Notes: generated by a model from the sequence alone, not told the origin. 64,000 bases of DNA from Mesocentrotus franciscanus (GCA_037976565.1 CP137686.1:2200646-2264645), one strand, 5' to 3'; positions 23,800 to 33,879 are shown, numbered from the stretch's first letter. Program-made: numbers and translations.

Positions 23800-26700
23800 G
23801 TAATTGTTATAATCGTTATCATAATTGTTATTATAAGTTTCATTATCATCTTAAATCACTTACCATACTAATTTTTTAGTGTACGAAACTATTACCATAT
23901 TAATCTCTAACAAAACTGTTTTTGTTAAATACTTATAACTTACCATACCAATCCCTTTCCACACTTATATCTTACAATTAATACCTTAGCGTACTAATTT
24001 ATCATCACACTTATATTTACACATACTAACCCTGTACTAAACTGAACCCTTACCATACTAATCCAAAACCACGCTAATCCTTCACCATATTTATCTGTAT
24101 ATTAATCCTTTACCATAGTAATATCTTACTTTACTAATGTCTTGCCATACTATAAAGCCATTACCATACTAATAACTCATCACACCAGTCCCTTACAAGC
24201 TAACCTTTTACCATGCGTATCCCTCAGCACACCTATTTTTTACCACACTATTTTGTTACCACATCCAATCTGTTATCATACTAATTATTTACCTTACTCA
24301 GTGCTCCCTCGTCAATACCGCTTTCCCCTTCAAATATGACCCTTAGAGGTTTCTGAAGAGTAGACTTGGAGAGCCTCAACATCTCTGAGAGTTGCTCCCG
24401 GACACTCTTCCCGAATATGTCATCCCGCTTTACGACGAGCTCATGGAGTGGATGAGGCATGGGAGGAATGGGTGAGAGGAAATTCTTGATAGGATTGTAG
24501 AAGTATTCTATCACTGGCCAGTCCATCATGTTCCTTTTAGGTTCCGTGGCAATCTAATAAGTTTAGAGTGTTAAAGTTAAACGTTCAGTTCTGTTCGGTA
24601 TGTGCATTGTGAGATAGACTGTGCTGATGCAATTGGAAATGACTATTATTATTATTATTTATAATGATTATTATTGCCATTATTATTATCATTAGAATAT
24701 CATTAGAATTATCCTTATTTTTATTATCATTATTATTATCAAAATCACTAAATCGACGTCGAAATACCGACTTATATGTGCTCCCACACTTAAATTTTGT
24801 TCACTGACGCCTACCTCTTGCTGTCTCTTGTGACTGCGTTCTAACAGATTTGCCTTTTCTTTCAGATCAATGAGGAATGGATATGACATCCAAGAAAATC
24901 CCTGTGATCGTTGCAACGGGACGAATAAAGAAAAAAAGAAGCGGGATGAGAGAAAAATAGAGAACCGAAGTGTGATGTAAAACTGACCAAGTTGTCAAGG
25001 TTGCTAATTCCATACCATTCTGCGCTAAACAGTGGCATGGCGGTCACACTAGCGCCAAACAATGCATTTTTTCCTCTTCTCCATCTCGTTGCTTAAATGA
25101 TTTCGCGCGGTTGGTTAAAACCTTTACTGTATACATTATGTACGAAACATTGGGCAAAGGTAAAAGAAAAAGAAACAATCCAAGCTGCGGAATTAAACTG
25201 AAGCGAGAGAAAATATAAAACAGAAAAGAGGAGAGAGACAGATGGAGCTTAAAAAAGAAGATGAGAGGGCACAAGAAATGAATGGGATTTGTCTTTAAAA
25301 ATGTTCTCATTAATTTTTTTGTTTAAATGGATATACCAATGTTTTTTCAAAAGTCTAAGAATCCCTTCTATTTTCAGTTTTGCTAATTGTCAGGTATTCC
25401 TTCTTTTCTAGCATACGGCAATCATAGTATAATTTTGTAGATATAATAAGCTTTGGAAGACACTTATGCAAAATTGTCATTGAGTGAGTACGTGTATTTA
25501 AATACTAAGCAGTTACAAAAGAAAAATGATGACATCCAATTCCGGGATGACAGGGGCATACAACCTCATCGTTCCCCAAACAATCAATAACATATCCTAA
25601 AATAATGGGGAAGTGTCCTTCCTGAGACGAAACATATTAATTATATCCTGATTTGTTTTTGTTCTTCCTTATGTGCCTATTAGATTATAACCTTTCCCCT
25701 GCATCAACACGTACAATGCATTTTTCTTAGAATTGTGTGTATATTATCACCAGACTGTCCGCTTTGCTTTTTAACAAAATTTGCAGTTCTGAAAACATAA
25801 CTGCGAAAATCAACGTGCATAACAAAAGCAAACCCATTAAGTTCAAATTTGCCATTTTTTAACCTCACCATCGACAATACCCCCACTACTCTTTATTTTA
25901 TGATGATGATGGTATTATTCCCGTCCTAATTATTAAATGGAACACAAGGAATCAATATTGTCATTGGGTTTTATATCTCTATCCTTTAGAATAAATTCGG
26001 TCATGTTGATTTGTGATCATTCCTTTTTTCATGGTTTTACAAAAATCTTGCACAAATGGATTTGGGCATGCCATTTTTAAAAACAATGTTGCTCAATTAA
26101 ATGGGATGGATTATTTAATTAATGTTTCATATGAGAGCGTATTACTCTTTCTTTATGGAAACCAACGAATTATATTTATACAGCTCATAGTTTTTTCACG
26201 ATGCTCGTGTGTGTTCGGGTCGCGTTTTCCTGGGACGCACTGTATAATCATCTGAGTCGCATCTTTAGTCTTAATTGGTCTGCAGAATTATCAAAGGATC
26301 ATGAACGCTATTCTCAAAAATCAACTCAAGGGCAATTTAAATATCCTATTGTCTCCTAGGAATCATGTTCGGATTACGTAATACATGACGCACAGGGCTA
26401 TTGATTTGCCTTGCGTTCATTATTTTGTCATAAGTACTTTCGATCTTAATAATTCCCCACTTTGAACTGTACACCCCCGCCAAACAAAAAGTCTAAATAA
26501 AGCACATAATTATCTATGGCGTACAATCTGAAAAAATACTTGGTGTATTTCCAGTATTTCCAAAAAAAGTCTTACCTTCCATTGAGAAGTTATGAAGCGA
26601 TCCAATTCCGTCAAATTAGTCATGTAGAACGTCTTTATAGAAACGAGGTCATGCTGGATATTTATCTAAAGTAAAGTTAGACAAACTAAATTAAAAAATT

Positions 26701-29700
26701 GTCTTAAGCTGACCTGTCATTGTACCTAGTAGGCATCATACATTTTGGCCATAATTGTGTACTGGAACGAAACTATTTATAGAGAGTTGTCCACCACTAC
26801 CATTACACCACAGTGATATTGCCGATTGGGCCATTTTTAAATTCCCATGTGTATAGTGACTATAATTTTCAAAGATGTATAAATGTCAATTGTTTGGGGC
26901 GGCCTTAAGGAAACGTGACCCCCCAAAAAAAAAAAAAAATGTTGGGGAAAGAGGGCTCATCCGTGCTCATGGCCTTTTTTTTTAGTTATTTTTTTTTGTC
27001 CGTGCCAAACACACAATAAAAAATTGATGATCTTTTTCTTTGGCTTGTCGCAGAATTTTCTGACTTAAGCACCCCTCCCCCTTTCCCTCCGCCGAAGAGT
27101 CCTGGATACGCCATAATGGATTTTGTCCATTGTAGAGGTAATTACCTCGTTGAGACATCGCAGTACTTCAAGATAGGTTTTGAAGTCGTCCTTTTCATGG
27201 ACTAGGAGCAAACATTCTTTAGCGAAAATGCCGATAGCTTCCCGATAGACTACGACGGTCTCGCGAAATGACACGGGCTCGAATTTCCACCAGCTGACAA
27301 GTCGGCTCATATGATTTCCATCGCCAGAATCTCCGCATGAAGTTTAGATAAATGATAACAAAATTAATCTATGATTTAAGTTTTCCCGCCCAATTTAGTA
27401 AATTTGTCACTCATATTTTGAGACAGCGTGTATCTAAAAAAAAAAAAAAGAAACCTGAATTAAATTACGGAATTCGCATGAGGGAAACGATTGCGTTATT
27501 TTATTTGATTCACGCATAATGATTTTGAGTGACCAAAATGATGAAATTGGCCGGGAAAACCTACATCTATTTCCATTTCCATTGCAGGAAAGATAAAACG
27601 TTCTTTAGATCTAAATAAAAGTTAAATGAACAAATACACAAATCTATATTTGATAGGGCTAATCAAATTAGCACCTAGGTCCCCCTTTTGGAGGGGGTAT
27701 TTAAATTAAATGTTTAGCCTTAATCAGGTCTTTTTTACGAGAGCAATACTACCTGTTTAAAACTAGTAAATCAAAAACAAATTGCTTTTGCTTTGCTGTA
27801 TATTTCTGTGTTCGGAAGTATTTAAATTTAAAGGTGAATTCCATTCGGAAATAGGAGATTCATAGTAATCCTTACCATGTATCATCAACCTGCCTATAGC
27901 GGTCAAAACCTTCCGGCACCACTCAAATTGGGGATATCTGAAGACAGGGCACTCCAGAAGGATGAGGTAGAAACGGAGATCCTCTTCACACCAATGCTCA
28001 AATTGAATGCGTCTGCACAGGTCAACGCGCACGACTTTCGATATCTACAAAATAATTACATATACTACAAATGGTGATCCGCCATTTTGCTTCTGTGTCA
28101 ATATACCGTTTTCGTAATGTCATCAAATTTGAACAGGTAAATGAAATCATTTGTAACATAGCAATTTACAAAGATTTATGCATTAAATTTGATTCAATTA
28201 AGAAAATGGTCTATTACTCTGGATTTTATTTCACAAAGTTACAGAGTGATATGGTAAAGGTTGCATTTTAATTTTAGGCTATGTTTAAGATGAGGTTTAG
28301 GGTTACTAGTTATAGTGTTGGGTCCAGGGATGGAGCAGGGAGATGTGAGTTTAAACTCAAATCTCCCTGGTAGGAGTTTAAAGGGCAAGTCCACTCTAAA
28401 AATAACTTACTTTCAATAGAACCAGAAAAATCAGACAAACCAATCAAAAAAAGTTTGAGCAAATCGGATAACTAATAAGAAAGTTATGAATTTTTAATGA
28501 CATGAAAAACGTTGAAAAATCACTACACAAATTGGCAACTCACTCATGAGTCTGTGACGTCATGTCCTCACTATCCACTAATTATTATCTTTATATTGAT
28601 AATATAAATTTCCTATTTTCCTCCTAAGAATCTTATTTCTTCACATCAGCATCCAAGTTAGATTGACAGTTATATGTTTTTGTGTGGACGCACTGATATA
28701 GAGTAATTTTTTCCAGTTAAATCATGAAAAATTTGAATTTTGATAAACTATTTATATAAAAATCAATAATTATGAATATACAATATTCAGGAAATAGTAT
28801 TAATTCTTCAAAGTTCATATTTTTGTGTGTGAAATGTCATGCAAGCAATATGGTACTAATCATGTAACATGGGCAAAGGCATGGGGAAATGAAGTTTTGG
28901 GGGATAAAAAGGGAAATTAATGGGATAAAGCAATTGACAAATAGTGAGGACATGACTACAAAAACTGATAACCAAATTGGCAATTCGTGAGTGATTTCCA
29001 TTGTTTTTTAGTTTTACATACTTTTTCAAAAATTCATAACTTTCTTATTAATTATCAGATTTTGCTCAAACTTCTTTTGATTGGTTTGTCTGATTTTTTT
29101 TTCTTCTATTAAAGGCAAGTTATTTTTGGAGTTGACTTGTACTTTAAAGTGTGAGAATTGAGGCGGAGCAATTGTCGCAGGAGGAAGGGTCGTACAACAA
29201 CCACAACGACAGTGCTTGCATATTATTAAATTATATCACTGGGCAAACACTGACATATTACTTAAAGGATGTTGATAGAGGAGAAATCAAAGGAGAGAAA
29301 GAGAGAGAAGGAACAGAGAGAGAGAGCAAAGAGAAAGGGGGAAAGAAAGAGAATTGAGAGGGAGAGAGACGAAACAGAGAGTGAGGGAGCGAGGAGCAAA
29401 CAAGAAATAAAGAGAGATGAGAAGAAAAAAGAAAAAGAGAAAGAAAAAAGAGAGAGAGAGAGAGAGGTGAAAAGGAAAAAGAGCGAGAGAGAGAGGAGAA
29501 AAAGAGAGGGGCGATTTGTGGTATTTTCATGATCGGAACAGGAGCGTGTCGGAGGGGGGTTTCTTTCTAATCCTAATCAAATCAGAAATGTTGAAAATCA
29601 TATGATTCTAATTATAGGTCTAATAGGTTGAAGTGTAACAGATGGGCACATATCTCAGTTAATTGCAAAAAAACTACTGAAAACAAAACACTGGCGAAAA

Positions 29701-31293
29701 TGCTTCTTAAAGGTATTCCTATATTACTGAACCCTAGGGGGAAAGCCTTACTCAAAACTCGTAAGCATGTAATAGATTAGTCTAAATGACCTGCAAAAAG
29801 CTGTACTATATTTTTCTTCTAAAGATCAGGTTCCGAAGGAAATCTAAATATTCCGTAAGTCCCACTCTTTTCTGATATATTTCAACTTATGAAATATAAG
29901 AGAAATTACCCATTCAAGGAGCCTCGTCTTCCAGAAGATCAATCTGAATGCGTTTCTTGCTGCTTCTAGATCCATGTTTAATCCATTGACTACGTGAGGC
30001 CTAAAAACAATGACAATAACAACAATAATGATAATGATAAAAAATTATTATTATAATGATAATTATGATCATGATAAGAATAATAATGATAACGACATAG
30101 TTATAATAACAATAACAATAATCATAATAATAATAAAGATAATAGTAATAATAGTAATACATCTACTAATAATAATAATCATTATCACTATAATAATCAC
30201 AATTTTATTTACCAAGGGAAGCATCAATGCTCCCATATCGAAATATCAACATAATTAATTTTAAAATGCAGTAGACAATATTGATATCTCAAATTATGGT
30301 CACATTGCAAGTAATTTTTTGCTATTTCATATTCTTGTCTCCTTTATTAAAAAAGCTACATTAATTTTGTTTCCGGCCACCCAACCATACAACACAGAGC
30401 TACGTGCACATCCACCGTTCGCTACACACACACACACACACACGCACCACACACACGCACACACAATAAACTCACACAACACACTCGCAAACTCAAACAC
30501 AAAGATCGTATAAACACATTTTCATTTCAAATTTCACGTTAAGATTTTTCTTTAGAGGCCGCCATCCTAGTCAAGCATCGCTTAAGATCGCGGTCTCATG
30601 CACTTTTTTTCCACAGATAGTTCGGATAATACTTTAAATGTATAATAATATCTTATAGAAATAGCAACTTTCGTTGTTATACGTATATAAATTGAATAAC
30701 ATTTGACATGAAGTTATTATTGCTGGTATATTTCGTATTATACCTCACGTGTATATGTTCTTTGTTATTCAGTAACTGTATTTGGAAAAAAAATGCAAAA
30801 ATAAAATAAAATAAGATCTTCTTGAGGGCCTTGCAATGATCATTACCCCAGCAATTGCCAGGTACCCATATACACATGGGTGGAGAGAGGCATATGTGGA
30901 TTTATGTCTTGCCAAATGACATTAGTATCGGGTTGTGATTCGACCTCTCAACCCTTGGTCAACACATTCACATATCCACACATCGGTAAAGTCAAAAGAT
31001 ATAAGCTTCAACTTCCACTTATAACTACAAAAGCATTATGTGACTTCTTAATGATTCAACCACCCGTAGCATATCTTTTGTTATGGGGGAAAGGTAAATT
31101 GTTACCCTGCCATTGGGAAGGATGCATTCAGACAGGCCGGTGATAAGAATATTATCTTCGCTTCTTGAAGTGATGCGTCCTTGTTCACCTCCATGGAGAT
31201 ATTTTCATCGACATCACTCAAATTCTGGAGCAGTTCGGTTGAGAGTGTTGGCATCTCACTTCGTACAGAGACGGAACTCTGCAAATGTTTCTC
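15037..31293 (-). CDS. HERC-like HECT E3 ubiquitin ligase (left copy), 12 exons
   Basis: Exons (minus strand, 5' to 3'): 31106-31293, 29910-30000, 27876-28044, 27146-27330, 26576-26665, 24815-24901, 24293-24553, 23341-23448, 22371-22495, 20779-20940, 16773-16947, 15955-16057, 15037-15317 (13 segments if the first is counted separately). All boundaries are GT-AG and every phase agrees. The first exons match the middle of small HERC proteins (SPACLNASF, EAARNAF, then a Leu-Ile-Leu-x-Glu-Cys-Pro block). The last eight form a full HECT domain, from ELVVKRDD through GIDEGAL, MMCGLLFGLSLYN, GSDRVPVGG and PVAHCC to the terminal FHIA. HECT enzymes carry ubiquitin on the catalytic Cys and pass it to substrates. 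RCC1 repeats, usual upstream in HERC proteins, are not visible. The phase chain supports a functional gene; the true start is unresolved. Confidence 0.85.
15625..15685. repeat. ATT microsatellite
   Basis: Imperfect (TTATTATCA)n. Present in mirrored form at 45860-45905 in the right arm. Confidence 0.8.
15955..16057 (-). CDS. HERC left copy, exon 12 (HECT)
   Basis: 103 nt, acceptor TTGTCTCCAG, donor GTAAGT, phase 0 in and phase 1 out. It encodes YTDSHSTIKMFWEVFHAL and ends KRKFL, the HPxIxxFWxxVxxxxxxxxxxFL block of HECT. The longer open frames over this stretch are in other phases. Confidence 0.88.
16390..16500. repeat. GACCGACA / TCGGTCTTGTG hairpin repeat
   Basis: Repeated GTCGGTCTTGTG- and CACACGAGACCGAC-type words in both orientations, able to fold back. 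Related stretches are at 44813-44910 (right arm) and, more diverged, 31485-31645. Confidence 0.5.
16773..16947 (-). CDS. HERC left copy, exon 11 (HECT)
   Basis: 175 nt, acceptor TTTCTCATAG, donor GTAGGC, phase 2 in and phase 0 out. It encodes HLYVKKKVRAYL, then FIAFQQGFNKIC and ELEALVNGEKYFDWV, matching the AFxxGFxxV and ELELLxCG blocks of HECT. About 10% different from the right copy. Confidence 0.88.
17024..18460. mobile_element. CACTG-ended TIR element, non-autonomous
   Basis: The termini are CACTGTAAAAACCAGGGTGT on the left and, as complement, CACTGCAAAAACCAGAGTGT on the right, flanked by TA on both sides. Subterminal TAACACC/GGTGTTA repeats are abundant at both ends. About 1.44 kb with no transposase. 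The CACTG ends recall CACTA-type elements, but the 2-bp flank also fits other superfamilies. It lies in the intron between exons 10 and 11 and is absent from the right arm. Confidence 0.65.
17236..17761. mobile_element. TTAA-flanked TIR element nested in the CACTG element
   Basis: The termini are AGGTACTATGTCCCATTTGC and, on the other strand, AGATACTATGTCCCTTTTGC, each bounded by TTAA (17232-17235 and 17762-17765). A related copy is at about 60399-60836 and a partial one at 58810-59000. TTAA target use points to piggyBac- or Kolobok-type transposases. Confidence 0.65.
18461..20294. mobile_element. Element with long terminal inverted repeats around a pyrimidine minisatellite
   Basis: The left end (TAGGGACTTTTAGATTTACA, continuing CGACGAGAACGTGGAC) and the complement of the right end (TAGAGAGTTTTAGATTTACA, continuing CGACGAGAGCGTGGAC) match for more than 100 bp, including GCGAGCTTTCGATTTAGGC. 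The left repeat carries an extra ~65 bp with its own small palindrome. The interior is the minisatellite at 18800-20040. No transposase is visible, so it is non-autonomous. It abuts the element ending at 18460. Confidence 0.65.
18800..20040. repeat. Pyrimidine-rich minisatellite
   Basis: A tandem array of about 46-bp half-units (TTATTCTTTGTTTTTATCAT, then TCTATCACTTTCTC) forming ~92-bp units, with a segment of several hundred bp repeated at an offset near 618 bp. Lack of stops leaves all three plus frames open for 280-380 codons of Phe/Leu/Ser/Tyr. These are not genes. Confidence 0.9.
20779..20940 (-). CDS. HERC left copy, exon 10 (HECT)
   Basis: 162 nt, acceptor GATCTTAAG, donor GTAAGA, phase 2 in and phase 2 out. 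It encodes ELDKDFADQMSKLLHGTEED and ends DGD-like DNGDRVEVTKAN, the usual HECT block before the RYV motif. One codon shorter than the right copy. Confidence 0.85.
21339..21461 (-). repeat. SINE with a 7SL/Alu-like head
   Basis: On the minus strand it begins GGCGTTGTGGCGTGCGCCTG, continuing TAATCCAGCTA, close to the 5' domain of 7SL RNA and to Alu text. It then has a tRNA-type B box (GCAGGTTCGAAACTG) and CTTTCGGATGGTGACGTTAA, a phrase I associate with widespread marine SINE tails. It is absent from the mirrored position in the right arm (around 42.1 kb). Confidence 0.45.
22200..22340 (-). repeat. tRNA-derived SINE in an intron of the left copy
   Basis: The minus strand has the GGTGTCGTGGTCAATGG head and a CTTCGAATCCC B box, then a tail with TTCCCACAATCTACCCAG. 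The same SINE sits at the mirrored place in the right arm (41356-41475), so it was present before the duplication. Confidence 0.7.
22371..22495 (-). CDS. HERC left copy, exon 9 (HECT)
   Basis: 125 nt, acceptor TATAACAG, donor GTAGGA, phase 0 in and phase 2 out. The correct frame gives MMCGLLFGLSLYNNALVPLP, the HECT GxxxGLAIYNxxxxxLPF block. A longer open frame overlapping here is in the wrong phase. Six differences from the right copy, four of them silent. Confidence 0.88.
23341..23448 (-). CDS. HERC left copy, exon 8 (HECT)
   Basis: 108 nt, acceptor AAACTTTAG, donor GTAAAG, phase 0/0. It encodes EFFRLVFDELLDPEKNALF and ends VWFRE, matching EFFxLLxxELLxP...xWF of HECT. Only three base differences from the right copy. 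Confidence 0.88.
23678..23745. repeat. Small TIR hairpin ATACTCAACTGCG (left arm)
   Basis: ATACTCAACTGCG at the left and CGCAGTTGAGTAT at the right enclose about 40 bases. The mirrored copy is at 37033-37094. Confidence 0.6.
23766..23860. repeat. ATT microsatellite
   Basis: (ATT)n grading into TTATCATAATTG-type sequence, with a mirrored equivalent at 36880-36975. Confidence 0.8.
23865..24290. repeat. Degenerate ACCATACTAATC intronic array (left arm)
   Basis: About 20 imperfect copies of a unit near TTACCATACTAATCC spaced 15-25 bases, running up to the donor of HERC exon 7. The complement (GGATTAGTATGGTAA) fills 36350-36850 in the right arm. Reading frames here are chance. Confidence 0.7.
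24293..24553 (-). CDS. HERC left copy, exon 7 (start of HECT domain)
   Basis: 261 nt, acceptor CTTATTAG, donor GTAAAT, phase 0/0. It encodes ELVVKRDDIFGKSVREQL and, near the end, IFEGESGIDEGALSK, the usual opening of a HECT N-lobe. The frame is intact here, unlike in the right copy. Confidence 0.88.
24815..24901 (-). CDS. HERC left copy, exon 6
   Basis: 87 nt, acceptor CGATCACAG, donor GTAGGC, phase 0/0. It encodes MSYPFLIDLKEKANLLERSH, the YPFxxDxxxKxxLL block just before HECT. It is the first exon present in both arms (right copy at 35670-35756). Confidence 0.8.
25350..26570. other. Gene-free intron of the left HERC copy
   Basis: Region just beyond the left arm of the inverted duplication. 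26310-26405 resembles 16200-16330 (shared AATCATGTTCGGATTAC and GATGACGCACA-like words). No exon is seen apart from exon 5 at its upstream edge. Confidence 0.5.
26576..26665 (-). CDS. HERC left copy, exon 5
   Basis: 90 nt, acceptor CTTTACTTTAG, donor GTAAGA, phase 0/0. It encodes KTFYMTNLTELDRFITSQW, which corresponds to the FYIPELxxxxD block of HERC3/4 proteins. Confidence 0.75.
27146..27330 (-). CDS. HERC left copy, exon 4
   Basis: 185 nt. Acceptor CATGCGGAG is weak in pyrimidines; donor GTAATT. Phase 1 in, phase 0 out. It encodes a Trp-rich start (LVSWWKFEPVSF) and a helical stretch with LLLVHEKDDFKTYLEVLR. The acceptor was chosen because it is the one that keeps the phase. Confidence 0.7.
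27876..28044 (-). CDS. HERC left copy, exon 3
   Basis: 169 nt between acceptor ATTTTGTAG and donor GTAAGG, phase 0 in and phase 1 out. It encodes DLRFYLILLECPVF, matching the LRVFLILPECP-like block of small HERC proteins. Confidence 0.8.
28382..29143. mobile_element. TTAA-flanked element with long TIRs
   Basis: 762 bp bounded by TTAA (28378-28381 and 29144-29147). The ends are AGGGCAAGTCCACTCTAAAA and, on the other strand, AGTACAAGTCAACTCCAAAA, with matching inner text (ATCAGACAAACCAATCAAAA) giving TIRs of roughly 130 bp. Non-autonomous. A related single terminus (GGTGGACTTTCCCT before TTAA) lies at 57938-57955. Confidence 0.75.
29270..29515. repeat. Purine (GA/AAG) tract
   Basis: Nearly pure GA-rich plus strand. 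The Lys/Glu/Arg-rich and Ser/Leu/Phe-rich frames on the two strands are compositional. Confidence 0.85.
29910..30000 (-). CDS. HERC left copy, exon 2
   Basis: 91 nt between acceptor TTTTTAG and donor GTAATT. Phase 2 in, phase 0 out, which fits its neighbours. It encodes NMDLEAARNAFRLIFWKTRL, a helical HERC-linker type segment. Confidence 0.75.
30005..30200. repeat. AAT microsatellite
   Basis: Imperfect (AAT/AAC/GAT)n directly upstream (minus strand) of HERC exon 2. Confidence 0.8.
30420..30480. repeat. CA microsatellite
   Basis: (CA)n with short interruptions. Confidence 0.85.
31106..31293 (-). CDS. HERC left copy, exon 1 seen (post-RCC1 region)
   Basis: Acceptor CATCTTACAG at the upstream edge, donor GTAACA downstream; 188 nt, phase 0 in and phase 2 out. 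It encodes a linker ending FLSPACLNASFPMAG, a stretch I recognise from HERC3/HERC4-type proteins just after the RCC1 propeller. It is the most 5' exon in frame with the rest. Confidence 0.7.
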
Positions 31294-31807
31294 CTGTAAG
31301 ATGAGGAGAGCATAAAAACATGTCAGTAGAATAATCCTTGAGCAGTAACCATAAACTATCAAAAACATGATTTTCCACAGGTAACAGTGCGGGGGAGGGG
31401 GAGGGGGGGGGGGATCCAAGTAACCGACATCCCACGATATCCACAAAAAATGCATAAGTAAAATTGAAAACAGTTCGGAAAGTCCATGACACGGACTGTC
31501 CAAGAGACCGACAGTTCAGGAGCCAGAAAGTGAAAGCGAACCCTACAAAAGTGGTTCGAAGGCCAACCAGAACGACATTATCGGCCTAGTGGGCTGTCGA
31601 TCTCCTTAACTTTCGGTCTTATAGGTTGTTGGCCTCGTGGTTTTTAGCCATAATAGTAGAGCGTCTGGTACATGTATTGGTTTCCTTTACCCTTTTTCGA
31701 AATTAATTCTAGCATGTTCGAGAAAAAACAAAGGTCACCATCAACACCAATCAATGTGTTTGAGCAGTTTGATTCCAAATTGTAAGAATCTCCGATCGTT
31801 GATAAAC

Positions 31808-31960
31808 AAGGAAAAGCTCAAAGAGACACGCTTTTCCGATATAGCCATGGCGATGCAATCTGAGTTGCTGCATGCATCTCTTATCGGTGTCCTCTCTAAA
31901 GGTGCTGTCCGAATCACTATGGCAACATCAATATCCTCCGATGGTGCCATTTTATTGTTT
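31808..31960 (-). pseudogene. Second copy of the MAPSED first coding exon (central)
   Basis: The minus strand carries the same acceptor (CCAAATTAG) and frame MAPSEDIDVA...DACSNSDCIAM as 5819-5957, but the GTATGT donor after Arg-Val-Tyr is replaced by GTGTCTCTTT. Without that donor I see no good exit, so this copy may be dead or use an unseen site. It lies 515 bp upstream of the first recognised HERC exon (31106-31293), leaving no room for RCC1-repeat exons. Confidence 0.45.
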
Positions 31961-32159
31961 CTAATTTGGGAACAGTCAATAAGAGTCGCGTAACAAGGGG
32001 TGCCGAGGGTAAAAGGATATCCTCCCAAACACACAAAAACATACATACCACACACACACCCACACACACCCATTGGTGAGTCCACGATTCTCCGGCCAGG
32101 GAAGGGAGCACTTTTTGTTTGTTCGTTCGTTGCTTGTTTTAAGACATGTTAAAGTTGCC

Positions 32160-33158
32160 CCATCTTTTCAGAGGCAATGAAGGTAATACCTATAACTAGT
32201 TTACTATAAATTTGAAGACCAACACATTGTTAGGTGCAAGCCTTTTCATATCATGCCTATATACTGCAAGATTTAGAAAGTACATCGGTTATACATTACG
32301 GTAAAGGGGTACTTTTCACGCAACAAAGTCCGGCTATTAATACACAAAAATTCGGCACGTATTGACTTTACACACCGAACCTAGGGGGTGCTTTCAAAGG
32401 GAGGGAACATGCATATACGCGTACCCTAAATAACACCATTTCCCCCACTGTCCCCACACGTCCTCCAGATTGGAGAATATTAAACACGGCTCCGCCTGCA
32501 TTTTTGGACTATATATATGCCATTCATAGACCACTTGTCCACTCTCCCCTAAGAATCGATGCAGAATTATCTGATTTTGGATGTTAAAAAAAACATGAAA
32601 CTGACGGTATTTCGACTGGAACAGTAATTGCATGTGAACCTCAGCCAAATGGGCGACGTTTTAAAATACAAAACATGTAAATTGGCTCAAAGTCAATTTC
32701 GTTATATTTTTACAATATACAATGATAACAAAAATTGTAAAATTTGTATTGTATCAAAACTCACCATTGAATTGCGTTTCTGTGAAACACAATATTTTGC
32801 ACTCAGAAGTAAATTTTGGCCCTATGCTTACGACCTATTCCTCATTTCGGTACAGCAAAACATGTCCAAGATAATCTTTAGAGTAGACTTATGAAAAAAT
32901 ACGGTCGTAACTCGATGATATAAACATGGTTTTCTCAATTACTGTAGATGGAGGGTTGGGAATTCGCTTTAATATTGCGAAATTTATAGGCGTAAATGTA
33001 CTCGCTTTAATATTGCGGGTAAATGGGTCCCCGCCTGCTCTCTCTCTCTCTCTCTCTCTCTCTCTAACTCTCTCTAACTCTCCTCTCTCTCTCTCTCTCT
33101 CCCCCCTCTCTCTCTGTCTCTAACTCTCTCTCTCTCTCTCTCCCTCCCTCCTCATGCA

Positions 33159-33192
<34 letters not shown>

Positions 33193-33240
33193 TCACGTAA
33201 CCTGAATGCAGTCCATGTTCACATAGGTTTTCGTGTATAT
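32160..33240 (-). promoter_or_regulatory. HERC-like 5' module, copy 2
   Basis: Direct repeat of 8209-9065 and inverted relative to 33880-34620. The putative leader exon would end at 32765 before GTGAGT on the minus strand. It includes a long CT microsatellite (33037-33150) and a GT run (33163-33190). Position upstream of the central MAPSED exon supports, but does not prove, a promoter role. Confidence 0.4.
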
Positions 33241-33394
33241 AATAATGTCCAAAAAAGAAGGGAAAAAAACACTAAATTTGAAATCAACTTTGTCCACCTC
33301 ACTGACATTTCAGTCGAGTTAGGATCTCAAGGTGAATATTTATCAAAACGCTGTTAAACGTTATAAAATAATATATAATATGTATTTTTTAAAG

Positions 33395-33580
33395 CTGTTT
33401 TTATTTGAAAGCACGATAATCAATTGGCTTCTTTGTTGTTTATCTGTTTAGGTGTTTAGCTACAGAGTGGTTTAGTGCCATCTAGAGTTTGATAGTGGTC
33501 ATGTTGGCATGTTTTGTTCCGGGAGGCGCGTTTCCGTTTTACACAACAGCCTAGTAAATATTCATCACTGCTGCATGCAA
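33395..33580. repeat. Segment duplicated at 54460-54645
   Basis: Roughly 90% identical by eye and in direct orientation, sharing GTGGTTTAGTGCCATCTAGA and GGAGGCGCGTTTCCGTTTTA. It contains no convincing exon. Confidence 0.75.
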
Positions 33581-33879
33581 ACATGTGGCGCAGGAGTCTA
33601 ACTGCAAATGTATGATCGTGCAGCGCCATGAAAATCAAATCCACCCATGAACATGTTTATGGTAAATGGAATAGAAGTGTTTCTTTCCGTAAACTGATAA
33701 TGTGATCGAAAAATGCATTCAAACGCTATTATCAACTGTATTACGGTACTGGAATTTGAAACTAGCAAAATTCACACCATTCATTTTCAATAAAAAAAAT
33801 ATAAAAATCAGCATGGACTGCATGGTGCCGTATAAGTATATTACGTTAACTGTGATTGAACCCACGTACAGTGAGTAAT

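Larger units (their letters stand above)
14030..25350. repeat. Left arm of a large inverted duplication
   Basis: Read on the minus strand this segment matches the plus strand of about 35220-49030 in the same order: HERC exons G to N, intronic SINE, a small TIR hairpin, an ACCATACTAATC array and the 3' flank out to GCATGTGTTTAACT-type sequence. Exons are roughly 90-97% identical by eye, while introns differ mainly by insertions. The limits are where I stop seeing alignment and may shift by tens of bases. Confidence 0.8.
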
